Shown here piece after piece: positions 8,197 through 17,101 of a stretch of 64,000 bases of DNA. The translations under genes were made by a program, and so were the position numbers. The stretch's first letter is position 1. Each line of letters opens with the position of its first letter. The stretch covers positions 62,001-126,000 of the forward strand of contig NZ_JACOGF010000013.1 in the NCBI RefSeq assembly GCF_014284335.1, given 5' to 3'. This DNA comes from Undibacterium hunanense. GTDB taxonomy: Bacteria > Pseudomonadota > Gammaproteobacteria > Burkholderiales > Burkholderiaceae_D. A model generated the notes under the pieces. It had not been told where the DNA came from. It did not search any database and saw only the letters and a list, made by a program, of their open reading frames with translations.

Positions 8197-8955
8197 CTAT
8201 TGTCTGCTCACATCCGCCTGGGTGGGTACATTCACGAACCAGAATCGGTAATCCTGCGCTTCATTCCAGTTGTATCCCAGTGTCATCATGATGCTGCCTA
8301 TGTAATAACTGCCATTGGGATTGAAGAACAGGTCGTAACCGGGCTTGTTAGGGAACAGATGCTGTGGCGGTAGTGGTCCGCGAGTACGTTGTGCGCCGGT
8401 GTGCTGCGCGCTGCTGACGATGCCAAAGCTTTTCCACATCAGGCCAATATCCTTGAATGGTGTATTCCGCACGATGTCGTCACCGCACACGGCGATATTG
8501 TCGTAATTGACTGCGCTTTTGGGATCACTCCATACGGTGAGTGAAACGGCGATGCAATCAATTGCTGAATAGCGACCAGGCACGCCACTTGGTGGAATCG
8601 CGTAAAACCATTTGGGTAGTTTGTTGACGGTCACAGCCACTCTCGGCCATTCGTTGGAGCCACTTGTAGAAATGATGTCTTTTATGGCGATATCTCGAAG
8701 GTGAAGGCGTCCATCGGTGGATGTGCTCCCAGCCTTGGTGTTCCCGGTTTGAACGGGCGCAACGATGGCATTACCGACGGCATTGATTGAGGCGTTCAAT
8801 CTTTCAGCAAATGTCGGGCCGGATGCCTGGGTAGTTTGAGGTTCCGTAGCTTGCTGTGCAGCGGTTGGGGCTGTAACACATCCGGTGAGGGCGACGACGC
8901 TGGAAGGAAAAAGGACGAGTGCATACCTTAGCATGCAGTCACTGCTGAATTTCAT
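8197..8955 (-). CDS. Putative lipoprotein, 252 aa
   Basis: The start at 8955 is preceded by AAAGGAT at a suitable distance. The N-terminus carries a lipoprotein signal: basic/hydrophobic stretch then VVALTGC, with lipidated Cys followed by Val-Thr, which favours sorting to the outer membrane. The mature part has a Thr/Gln/Ala-rich linker to about residue 60 and then a folded domain with several Trp and Tyr residues and two Cys in the middle that could form a disulphide. No named family recognised. It is divergent from the XRE regulator at 9030, with 74 bp between them, so that regulator may control it. Confidence 0.7.
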   Translation of the reverse strand: MKFSSDCMLRYALVLFPSSVVALTGCVTAPTAAQQATEPQTTQASGPTFAERLNASINAVGNAIVAPVQTGNTKAGSTSTDGRLHLRDIAIKDIISTSGSNEWPRVAVTVNKLPKWFYAIPPSGVPGRYSAIDCIAVSLTVWSDPKSAVNYDNIAVCGDDIVRNTPFKDIGLMWKSFGIVSSAQHTGAQRTRGPLPPQHLFPNKPGYDLFFNPNGSYYIGSIMMTLGYNWNEAQDYRFWFVNVPTQADVSRQ

Positions 8956-9029
8956 TGCCAATATCCTTTTAGTTAATATGGGGAAGATTGCCCGTGGTTT
9001 GATTGCCATCATATCGTGAAAATTGGCTA

Positions 9030-9272
9030 ATGCCAATTAATTCACCTCATGCCCAAGATAAAGTGCTGATCGCGTTCGGCGCAGCCGTGCGGCATATCCG
9101 AAAAGAAAATGGTATTTCCCAAGAGGAATTGGCTCTGAAATGTGAGATTGACCGCTCTTACATGGGGTCGATTGAACGCGGACAGCAGAATTCCGGCCTT
9201 CTTCATATATCCAGAATTGCTAATGCACTCGACATTTCTATAGCTGAATTAATGTCAACGGCGGGGCTGTAA
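9030..9272 (+). CDS. XRE-family HTH regulator
   Basis: 80-residue DNA-binding protein consisting of one Cro/C1-type helix-turn-helix domain: FGAAVRHIRKENGISQEELA, then DRSYMGSIERGQQNSG and a final helix ALDISIAELM. This is the normal size for stand-alone XRE regulators found next to mobile or toxin-related genes. The ATG at 9030 is preferred over an upstream TTG. It is divergently transcribed from the putative lipoprotein gene, and the 74-bp shared upstream region is the likely operator. The target is not shown by the sequence. Confidence 0.82.
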   Translation: MPINSPHAQDKVLIAFGAAVRHIRKENGISQEELALKCEIDRSYMGSIERGQQNSGLLHISRIANALDISIAELMSTAGL

Positions 9273-10092
9273 AAAAACGACCTAGAAGGAATAGGTTCCT
9301 ACTCAGTCCAATTCTGACCCAATGGCTTTAGCAATATCGAGTAAGCGTTGAATGGCCGCAGCTCACTTAGCCACAAGTTCTGACCGCTAATTGCAATCAG
9401 ATAACTCGAATTTTCGATACTTTTTTGTCACAAGTAGGCGGGCGCTGCTGGCCCAAAGCATGTGCGCAGGTAAGCAACTTAGGCAGTAATAAAGAGCTTT
9501 TGCCAAACTACTGCCATTTGCTGCCCTCAGACGTTTCTTTTGCATCTATGCGTGCATTGGAGCCTACCAATTTAGTGGCAGGTGATTCTGGTCAAAAATT
9601 CCGGCCACCATTACAACTTCTATTTCGTCGACCTTCCTAATATCACGACATTTGTCCAGGAACTTTGAGTCACCAGGTGGCATACATAAGCCATGGCATC
9701 ATCGATTTCATTTGTTGATAAACGTATCAATTATTATAATTTAAGAAATAAATAGACAAAATAGCTATCTTTTGAAATAATCAACAATATGCTTAGTATT
9801 ATTATAATTTTTCCTCATTGAATTCACTGAAATTGTGCGAAAAATATATTCAAAATAGACCTTTTTAAATAAGGGCGCTGATTCTAGTGCCGTATAAAGA
9901 GGAATGTGCGCATGCAAATTGATGAAAACATTCAAATTGATCGAGTGTTAGTTGAAGGTGTGTAGTAATTGAAAATATTTCTTATTGGAAATAGTTCTTT
10001 GGAGTATTATTGTTCTAAATGCTATTTCCCGTCGAGGCATAAAATGATTAAACGCTACTCCGTTTTGGTAATCAGTTTAAAAGAGTCTCGCC
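9273..10092. other. 820-bp gap, AT-rich upstream region of the RiPP locus
   Basis: No convincing gene. On the minus strand near 9305-9360 a short frame reads AAIQRLLDIAKAIGSELD then stop, like the tail of a lost gene. An inverted repeat GGCAGTA/TACTGCC spans 9482-9515. From 9720 to 10080 the DNA is markedly AT-rich, as expected for a promoter and untranslated leader of the following operon. A 17-codon frame at 9912-9965 (MQIDENIQIDRVLVEGV) is possible but unsupported by a clear ribosome site. Confidence 0.5.
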
Positions 10093-11373
10093 GTGCTTTT
10101 TAGACGGGAAGCCCTTGAGTCCAAACAAACAAATTGGAACAATCCCGCGAAAATTACCGAAGGTGCTATGCACCCTAGCATCCCTTTTATTGCCATATCG
10201 ATAACTGCGTTATTGTTGACGTTTTGTCTCACGGCACGCATTCCGCGGAAGATGCTAATCAGTGGCCACCTTGAACCAAGGTCGGGTCTGGTAACAATTT
10301 CCAGCAGCACTCAAGGTTCCATTCAGTCTGTTGGTGGAGTCGATGGACAAGTTGTAATGCAAGGTCAACCGATCTTCGAGATCGGTACTGACAAATACAT
10401 TGGCAGTGATTCAACTGCAAAACGCGTATTGAGTTCCATCGAAGAGCAAAAGCTCACCTTAAAGCGTGAAATCAGTCTGCGCGAACAACAAAGCAAACAG
10501 CGAGGATTGGCACTCAGTGCTCGTATCAATGGGCTGCTGCTTCAACGTGCGAATTCTGCGCAAGACCTCGTTTTATCGCGTCAGCGTTTGTTGGTGACTG
10601 ACGCTGAGTGGCAGCGCAGCCTCGAACTTGGTCGAAGCGGGTTGATACCCAAAGCTACTGTCCAGCAAAAGGAGTTAGAGAACCTTGAGGCAAAATCGCG
10701 GATAGAAAATTCAGAGCGCGTACTTGCGATGATTGACTTGGACATCCAAGCAGCCCGCTCAGAGCTTGATGGTCTAAAAGCTCAGTTGGGGCCTGACATC
10801 GAAAATTTGAAACGTTCACTTGCTGCAAATGATCAAGCAAGCGTGGAAGCAGCGATGCGCAGTGGCTTGACGATCACGGCCCCTGTTGCGGGAACTCTAA
10901 CGCTACTGCATCGCAATATTGGCGAAGCAGTTCAAGTAAATCAGATCTTAGCCACGATCATTCCTGCTGGCGATGTAAGTGAGTCGGGAAAGATCAACTT
11001 AGTCGCAACTCTATTTGCGCCAAGTCGTGGCATTGGGTTTATTCAACCTAAACAACCCGTTACGATTAAATATCAGGCCTTTCCATATGAAAAATATGGT
11101 GTTGACGTGGGAGAAGTGGAAAGCGTCAGTCCAGTGGCTGTTGCCGTCCAAGATATTCCGATGATGTATCAGCGCCAAGCTGCACAGCGAGGAGCAGATG
11201 CGGAGAACTATTACAAAATAGTTGTACAACTGTCCGGTAAATCTACAAATCGATACCGAAAAGATCTCACTTTAAGAGCTGGTATGACCTTCGAAGCTGA
11301 GGTTCGCCAAGATGAGCGATACATTTGGGAATGGATTTTCGATCCATTTCTGCGTGCGCGAACATTTTTTTGA
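10093..11373 (+). CDS. HlyD-family periplasmic adaptor of peptide exporter
   Basis: 426-residue membrane-fusion protein linking an inner-membrane exporter to the outer membrane. A GTG start gives MLFRREALES, the typical opening of bacteriocin-exporter HlyD proteins. There is one N-terminal transmembrane helix (about residues 30-50), then a lipoyl-like half (GLVTISSSTQGSIQSVGGVDGQVV region), a long coiled coil with many Arg/Glu/Leu residues (about 110-250), the second lipoyl half (ITAPVAGTL), and a beta-barrel domain. It is the first gene of the RiPP locus and should pair with the C39 ABC exporter at 14865. It probably lacks its own outer-membrane partner in this window. Confidence 0.88.
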   Translation: MLFRREALESKQTNWNNPAKITEGAMHPSIPFIAISITALLLTFCLTARIPRKMLISGHLEPRSGLVTISSSTQGSIQSVGGVDGQVVMQGQPIFEIGTDKYIGSDSTAKRVLSSIEEQKLTLKREISLREQQSKQRGLALSARINGLLLQRANSAQDLVLSRQRLLVTDAEWQRSLELGRSGLIPKATVQQKELENLEAKSRIENSERVLAMIDLDIQAARSELDGLKAQLGPDIENLKRSLAANDQASVEAAMRSGLTITAPVAGTLTLLHRNIGEAVQVNQILATIIPAGDVSESGKINLVATLFAPSRGIGFIQPKQPVTIKYQAFPYEKYGVDVGEVESVSPVAVAVQDIPMMYQRQAAQRGADAENYYKIVVQLSGKSTNRYRKDLTLRAGMTFEAEVRQDERYIWEWIFDPFLRARTFF

Positions 11374-11475
11374 ATTTGATAGAGACGTTTAGTTCGAATG
11401 AATTGCGTCTTTTATTGAATAACGCGATGTACCCGGCGTGACTCAGGGTAAGTTACATAATTGGAGTTTTTAGAA

Positions 11476-11736
11476 ATGAACAAATTTGATCAACTAGACG
11501 CTGCTTTGGGTAATGAAGACTTAACACGCTCAAACAATAGTGAGGTGGTTAAGCGCTTATTGACTCCTGCGGAGTGGGATGATGTGGTCGGTGGGGATGG
11601 GTATAATCAGGGAGGTAACTATACCCAGACCAGTGGTAGCTACACCCAATCCGGCAGCGGTAGTCATTCGCAAACTGGAGGCGGCAATTACACTATGGCG
11701 ACTCCTGCACCATCACCAGTCACAGGTACTCCCTAA
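11476..11736 (+). CDS. RiPP precursor peptide with double-glycine leader and repeated core
   Basis: 86-residue precursor. The start at 11476 follows GGAG at 11463-11466. Residues 1-40 form a leader with the segment LTPAEWDDVVGG ending in the Gly39-Gly40 cleavage site for a C39 peptidase. The predicted 46-residue core is rich in Gly, Ser, Thr, Tyr and Gln and carries four spaced units: NYTQ (48-51), SYTQ (55-58), SHSQ (63-66) and NYTM (71-74), then a Pro/Thr-rich tail. There are no Cys residues, so no lanthionine or sactionine bridges. Spacing of 7-8 residues between aromatic positions suggests repeated modification by the radical SAM enzyme encoded 197 bp downstream. The peptide family is not one I can name. 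Confidence 0.85.
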   Translation: MNKFDQLDAALGNEDLTRSNNSEVVKRLLTPAEWDDVVGGDGYNQGGNYTQTSGSYTQSGSGSHSQTGGGNYTMATPAPSPVTGTP

Positions 11737-11933
11737 GCTCTTAGATCTGCACTTGACGTCCAAAATATTCCAACGCTTCGGATTTTCAGGTGTGGGTTTA
11801 TTCTAGGAGACAAAGCGGTTTTTCACCATTAGGGACCGCTGAGACGTTTAACTGACTGCAATTCCAGTGCACTGGTTAAATTTATCGGCGGTACCTAATT
11901 GATTTATTTATTATCTCACCATCGAAAAAATAT
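11737..11933 (+). promoter_or_regulatory. Spacer between precursor and maturase genes with weak hairpin
   Basis: The 197-bp gap contains an AGCGGT/ACCGCT inverted repeat at 11814-11840 with a 15-base loop and no strong T tract. Such spacers often reduce expression of downstream genes relative to the precursor; here that is inference only. Confidence 0.3.
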
Positions 11934-13121
11934 ATGCCATTTGACACATTACAGGTAATTCTAAAAGTATCTGAACGATGTAATCTAGCATGCACCTATT
12001 GCTATTATTTTTATTCTGGAGATGATACTTACGCAAAAAAACCGCCAGTGATGAAAGAGTCTACAGCAGAAGTAGTCGCCGCATTTCTCGCGAATGGGGT
12101 ACGTGAATTAGGTATATCGCGTGTCCTTATTGCTTTTCATGGTGGCGAACCACTATTACTGAAACCAGAGCGATTTCAGGCCTTTTGCGATATTTTTAAG
12201 GTTGCATTAAGCCACGTCCAACTAGCTTTTCAAGTTCAAACGAATGGCGTACTTATCAATGACGAATGGATAGCCAAATTCCAGGCATATGACGTCAATA
12301 TTGGTATCAGTATTGATGGTGCCGAGCCAGAAAACGATAAATTTCGCATTGCCAACAATGGCAAGGGTTCGTATTCCGAAGTTGTAGCTGGTTTGCGCAA
12401 AGTTCAAGCGGCAGCTCAAGGGGAAAAAGCTCTTACAGCACCAGGCACAATCTCAGTCATAAATGCAACTTTCGATTATCATAAAATCTTCACGCACCTC
12501 CACGAAGATTTGGGAGTTGAGCAAATCTCATTTCTACTTCCTGATGTCCAGCACGATACAGGTTTGCCAATGAACACTCCAGCCGAAAACTATGGCGACA
12601 TACTTTGCCAGATATTTGACGCCTGGCTTGAGAGTGGGGCAAAGGCAAAAGTGCGTCAAATTGATCGTTTCTTAAGTTTCTTTCAACACATCAATGAAGC
12701 TTCTATCCCTACCGATTGGGGGGGGCAAGCTCGAGGCACGCAAATCATTGTGATCCAAAGTGATGGAGAGTTGTCAATCGATGACTCCTACATGGTTGCG
12801 TTAGATTGGCGGCAGTCACAAAAAACGCCACATGTAGAACAGACTAGCCTAAAAAAATATTTGGAACAACCCGTATTTACGGACATAGCGAACTTTCGTG
12901 CGACGCTACCGAATGACTGTAAATCGTGCTGTTGGAATCGTGTATGCGGAGGGGGTGATCTTGAAAATCGCTATTCAAAATTAAATGGCTTTGATAACCC
13001 TAGTATTTTTTGCGATGGATTGAAAAAGTACTACACACACGTAACGAAATATCTCATTGCGAATGGTTACTCTCGAGCAGAAATTAATAGACGCCTTTTA
13101 GGTGAGGAACGTATAGCATGA
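11934..13121 (+). CDS. Radical SAM/SPASM peptide maturase (FxsB-like)
   Basis: 395-residue enzyme expected to modify the precursor peptide through radical chemistry with S-adenosylmethionine. The cluster-binding motif is CNLACTYC (Cys16, Cys20, Cys23), followed by FHGGEPLL, typical of the fold. The C-terminal SPASM region has Cys329, 332, 333, 338 and 360, with CGGGDLENRYSKLNGFDNPS resembling the FxsB group of maturases that make three-residue cyclophanes. The group match is by memory of conserved GFDNPS and GGG motifs. It overlaps the next gene by 4 bp (ATGA at 13118), so they are translationally coupled. Substrate is most probably the peptide at 11476. Confidence 0.88.
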   Translation: MPFDTLQVILKVSERCNLACTYCYYFYSGDDTYAKKPPVMKESTAEVVAAFLANGVRELGISRVLIAFHGGEPLLLKPERFQAFCDIFKVALSHVQLAFQVQTNGVLINDEWIAKFQAYDVNIGISIDGAEPENDKFRIANNGKGSYSEVVAGLRKVQAAAQGEKALTAPGTISVINATFDYHKIFTHLHEDLGVEQISFLLPDVQHDTGLPMNTPAENYGDILCQIFDAWLESGAKAKVRQIDRFLSFFQHINEASIPTDWGGQARGTQIIVIQSDGELSIDDSYMVALDWRQSQKTPHVEQTSLKKYLEQPVFTDIANFRATLPNDCKSCCWNRVCGGGDLENRYSKLNGFDNPSIFCDGLKKYYTHVTKYLIANGYSRAEINRRLLGEERIA

Positions 13122-14809
13122 CGCATATAGATATGGGAGAGATTGGCGTTTTAAGAGTGTTGAGATTTGTGTCAGTTTTAATTTTTTTTTATGCCTTTTC
13201 ATCCTTAGCGGTCGCTCAATCTGCAAAAATAACTTTAGTATTTAAGCCAGGTCAAAAAAATGTCGAGGCACGTTTTGAGTTATCACAAGCAGTGAGCGTA
13301 CTGCGGTTTTCCGGTAATGGTGAAGTTCGTTTGAAATCTTGGGTCCCATTAGAGGGAGCTCATTTGAACTCTGATGGAACGGAAATACTGCTACCGAAGA
13401 CAACGAAGAGAATTATTGTTCAGTTGAATGCATTTGAACGGGATGGTTTGATTGATCGCGTCTATACGCCAGTTATCCTATTTGGTGATGGAAATGCCGC
13501 TCAGGTCTATTCAGAATATTTACTTCCCAAAGGTGGAGGTTCAGTAAACCTTGCTAATCCAGGCGTGGTGCTAGGAAATGCAGTGAGCAAGGGAACGACG
13601 ATTTGGCATGCCAACGACGCTGCCACATATATTGTTACTGGCCAAGCAAATACGAACACTAGCAGCGAATACATAATCACATTGGATAATTCACTTCCGA
13701 TTTGGATTGCTCAATCATTGAACAAACAAGTGGCTGCACTAATGGACTTGTACACACAAAAGTTTGGCAATCACCCAAAGCAAAAGCCGTGGATTGTTGC
13801 TTCGTATAATCCTGTTGCTTCTATAGGTAATTTAGGTTTTCGTGGTGACACCAATCCTGGAATGGTGCGCCTGAATTTGATGGGGAAAGGCTGGGAGTAC
13901 GAAAATACTGAGCAGTCTTATCAACTAGCCAGCTTTGTTGCACATGAACTATTCCACCTTTGGAATGCAGAACTTTGGCGTGCTCAGAACAAAGATCCAA
14001 TTTGGCTCTACGAGGGTGGAGCAGACGCCGTTGCACAAGATGCATTGTACCGATTAGGAATTACCAATGCTGATCGATACAGATATCAACGCATGGATAG
14101 TCTAGTTGGCTGTAGTACAGTAAAAGGTGAAACTCTCGCCAACAAGCTCGTCAGTGGTGGTCGCACACATTACAAGTGCGGTGCGGCTATTTTCTATCTT
14201 GCTGCAGCAATGAGTGGAGAGAAAAGCCTTGATATCGGCCCATTAGATTTATGGGCCGACCTATTTATCCAAACCAAGGCGCAACGCAAGTATTCGGTCT
14301 CGGATTTGCTTCATGTCGTAGAAAAACGCAAAGCTCAATTAGCTACCCGTGACATCGCTAGCCCCCAATCTTATCTTAACGAGTTGATCGAATCAAAGCT
14401 ACCTTGGAGCGAAGCGCTTGCAAATGGTCAGCAAACATTTCGTATTCATCAGATTAATCCCAAGGAGCCAATATCGTCAAACGTTGCTGCGGTGCTGCTA
14501 GATAAACTGGTTATTGACAGGGTTACCGATGATTGTAAGGGAGCGACAAGCGTCGCATACGACAATCAAATCTATCAAGTTGAAGCACTGAATTCATGCC
14601 ATAAAATTCGGCAATCAGTGACACTAACCCATCTTGGAGGACATTCTATGCGTGAAAATGCTCAGTTGGCGATGACTTATGCATTCGATCAGTGTTCAAA
14701 AGGCCTTAATCTACATTTCAGTGGCAAGGAAGGTATTTCATTAGATCTGACTTGCTTGCAAACGCCATCAGTACCTACTGGATTGTTTGTACCTGATCTA
14801 GATCACTGA
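13118..14809 (+). CDS. Secreted M61/M1-like gluzincin peptidase
   Basis: 563-residue exported protein. After a short N-terminal extension a hydrophobic signal segment ends near AVAQS (about residues 14-35). The zinc site is HELFH (His276, Glu277, His280) with the third ligand Glu299 in WLYEGGADA, i.e. HExxH-18-E, as in M1/M61 gluzincins; the AHELFHLWNAE context is most like M61 glycyl aminopeptidases. No PDZ domain is obvious at the C-terminus, which carries four Cys that could form disulphides. It is coupled to the maturase by a 4-bp overlap, so it probably trims the exported peptide, protects the producer, or both. The exact role is not shown. Confidence 0.75.
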   Translation: MTHIDMGEIGVLRVLRFVSVLIFFYAFSSLAVAQSAKITLVFKPGQKNVEARFELSQAVSVLRFSGNGEVRLKSWVPLEGAHLNSDGTEILLPKTTKRIIVQLNAFERDGLIDRVYTPVILFGDGNAAQVYSEYLLPKGGGSVNLANPGVVLGNAVSKGTTIWHANDAATYIVTGQANTNTSSEYIITLDNSLPIWIAQSLNKQVAALMDLYTQKFGNHPKQKPWIVASYNPVASIGNLGFRGDTNPGMVRLNLMGKGWEYENTEQSYQLASFVAHELFHLWNAELWRAQNKDPIWLYEGGADAVAQDALYRLGITNADRYRYQRMDSLVGCSTVKGETLANKLVSGGRTHYKCGAAIFYLAAAMSGEKSLDIGPLDLWADLFIQTKAQRKYSVSDLLHVVEKRKAQLATRDIASPQSYLNELIESKLPWSEALANGQQTFRIHQINPKEPISSNVAAVLLDKLVIDRVTDDCKGATSVAYDNQIYQVEALNSCHKIRQSVTLTHLGGHSMRENAQLAMTYAFDQCSKGLNLHFSGKEGISLDLTCLQTPSVPTGLFVPDLDH

Positions 14810-14864
14810 ATAATTTTAGCAATTTTGCATACATTTAGAAATATTTCGGTACAAGACTATATCC

Positions 14865-16985
14865 ATGAAGATTGTTTTCCAGTCTGAGGCTGCTGAATGT
14901 GGTCTAGCTTGCCTAACTATGATCGCTAATTGGCATGGCAACGGACTTGACGTTGTGCAATTACGCAATCGGGTGGGCGCCAGTCCGCGCGGCATGAGCC
15001 TTAGGCGTCTAGTGGCAGCTGCCGATACAATTGGACTAATTGCTGCTCCAATGCGTATGGGACTTGACGCACTGAAGGCTATCAACAAGCCATGCATACT
15101 ACATTGGGATTTTGATCATTTCGTTGTTATGCGGTCTTTTTCAAGAGGTCGTTTTGAAATTTACGATCCAGCAACAGGTGTCAGGCGACTCTTGCCAGAA
15201 GAAGTTTCACCTCACTTCACTGGAGTTGTTGTCGAGTTTTCCAAAGCAACTTCCTTCATGCCGGAAACGCCTCGGATACAGCTTCGAATATCGCAATACT
15301 TTGCTCAAACGCAGGGCCTTCTGCGCTCCCTGATGGGTATTGGAATTATAGCTCTCGCCCTGGAGCTATGTAGTCTGCTAGGTCCGTTGTACATGCAATT
15401 TGTTATCGATAATGTAGTGTCCTCAGCAGATTTCGACCTACTAACAGTTTTCGCGATCGGATTTGGCTTAATCCTATCATTGCAAGCTATGTTGGCCTAT
15501 CTTCGCTCATGGACGATCTTAATTCTGACACAGGATCTCGCATTGCAGTGGGCAACAAATATCTTTGCTCATCTAATCAAATTACCGATGGAGTTTTTCG
15601 AGCGCCGTCGCCTTGGTGATATCGTTTCACGTTTTGGTTCAATTGGCGCAATTCAACAAGCGCTCACCGTTAGCGTTCTAGAGGCAATACTTGATGGTGT
15701 AATGGCACTTGCTTCATTAGTAGTAATGTTATTTTATTCGCCGATGCTATCGTTCATCTCTATCTCAGCACTCCTTGCACAAGGGTTGGCTCGACTCGTT
15801 GTTTACAACAATCTAGAGCGAATGTCTAAGGAGCGCCTCGTGATTGCGGCCAAGGAAAGTACTTATTTTCTTGAAACCGTTCGAGCTATGCTGCCGCTGA
15901 AGCTTTTTAACAACGAGATGCAGCGTCGACAAAATTGGCAAGGTTTGATGAGAGGGGTTCAGCAGCTAGATCTGCGCAAAGGCAAGGTTGACATAGCTCT
16001 AGGTTCGGTAGTTGCATATATTGGGGCGTTGGAAAATATCATTGTAATTTGGGCGGGTGCGCGGTTGGCACTTTCTGGTGAACCCTCAAGTTACTTCACC
16101 ATCGGTATGCTCATCGTTTTCCTCAGTTACAAAATGCAGTTTTTGCAACGCACGAATAGTATTTTAAAGTTTTTGGTCGACTTCAAGATGATACGCATGC
16201 ATTCTGAGCGTTTGGCAGACATTGTGTTGACCGCACCTGAACCAATGATCGAGAAGGCAGACCTCACCCATTTGCCGGCAATGATTGAATTGCGTAATAT
16301 CAGTTTTCGCTACGACTGCGGCGAGGCTTGGGTACTGCGAAATGTGAACTGCTGCATCCGAGAAGGTGAAAGCGTTGCGTTGACGGGCCCAAGTGGCGAA
16401 GGTAAGACAACATTAGTAAAAATTATCTTAGGTTTGCTGACACCGATAGAAGGTGAGGTGTTGTACGGAGGGGTAAGGATTGAGACACTAGGAATAAAAA
16501 ATGTTCGCGGAATGATTGGCACGGTAATGCAAGAAGATGTACTTCTTACTGGTACCATCCAAGAAAACATAACATTTTTTGACAATGAAGTCTCTACCGA
16601 ATTTGTTCAAAGCTGCGCTCAGATCGCTCATATACACGACGCAATTCAACGAATGCCAATGGGATACCATACGCTTGTCGGTGACCTTGGTTCAGGGCTC
16701 TCTGGCGGTCAAAAGCAGCGATTGCTGCTTGCTCGTGCTTTGTGTAAGCGCCCAAGAGTACTAGTACTTGATGAAGCTACGAGTCATTTAGATGCAGAAA
16801 ACGAAGCTGGGGTCAATAACGCACTTGCTGACCTAAGTTTGACACGGATTGTGGTAGCACATCGTCCAAGCACAATAGCTTTTGCTAACAGAGTCCTGAA
16901 CGTAGCCAATGGTTTAGTTAACGAGAAAGTGATTGTTCCGCATCGTGGTACCTCGAAAGTTGCAACTGAAAGTTCACCAGTTTAG
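14865..16985 (+). CDS. C39-peptidase ABC exporter (bacteriocin type)
   Basis: 706-residue half-transporter that cuts the leader after Gly-Gly and exports the core peptide. N-terminal C39 protease: Cys12 in AAECGLACL, His85 in FDHFVVM and Asp101 in YDPATG. Transmembrane domain with about six helices (residues ~155-430). ATPase domain: Walker A GPSGEGKTT (near 508), signature LSGGQKQR, Walker B VLVLDEATS and the H-loop in VVAHR. Length matches the family. It follows the peptidase gene by 55 bp and completes the locus with the HlyD adaptor. All catalytic residues are present, so the system should be functional. Confidence 0.93.
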   Translation: MKIVFQSEAAECGLACLTMIANWHGNGLDVVQLRNRVGASPRGMSLRRLVAAADTIGLIAAPMRMGLDALKAINKPCILHWDFDHFVVMRSFSRGRFEIYDPATGVRRLLPEEVSPHFTGVVVEFSKATSFMPETPRIQLRISQYFAQTQGLLRSLMGIGIIALALELCSLLGPLYMQFVIDNVVSSADFDLLTVFAIGFGLILSLQAMLAYLRSWTILILTQDLALQWATNIFAHLIKLPMEFFERRRLGDIVSRFGSIGAIQQALTVSVLEAILDGVMALASLVVMLFYSPMLSFISISALLAQGLARLVVYNNLERMSKERLVIAAKESTYFLETVRAMLPLKLFNNEMQRRQNWQGLMRGVQQLDLRKGKVDIALGSVVAYIGALENIIVIWAGARLALSGEPSSYFTIGMLIVFLSYKMQFLQRTNSILKFLVDFKMIRMHSERLADIVLTAPEPMIEKADLTHLPAMIELRNISFRYDCGEAWVLRNVNCCIREGESVALTGPSGEGKTTLVKIILGLLTPIEGEVLYGGVRIETLGIKNVRGMIGTVMQEDVLLTGTIQENITFFDNEVSTEFVQSCAQIAHIHDAIQRMPMGYHTLVGDLGSGLSGGQKQRLLLARALCKRPRVLVLDEATSHLDAENEAGVNNALADLSLTRIVVAHRPSTIAFANRVLNVANGLVNEKVIVPHRGTSKVATESSPV

Positions 16986-17101
16986 AAATTGGAATACTTT
17001 GTTCGAAATATGTTTAAGGTTATTCAAGTGGAATACTCAAAATGCCTAAACCTGCAAAAATAGTGGTGCTGATTATATAGGCACAATCAAAAAGACGAAC
17101 C

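Noticed and set aside
2046..9284. 15-base exact match TAAAAAAACGACCTA at 2046-2060 and 9270-9284
   Set aside because: Dominated by an A run and with no further similarity on either side; probably chance, although both sites lie at the ends of gene remnants.
9425..9640. 71-codon plus-strand frame upstream of the RiPP locus
   Set aside because: Composition is irregular and no ribosome site is present; treated as non-coding.
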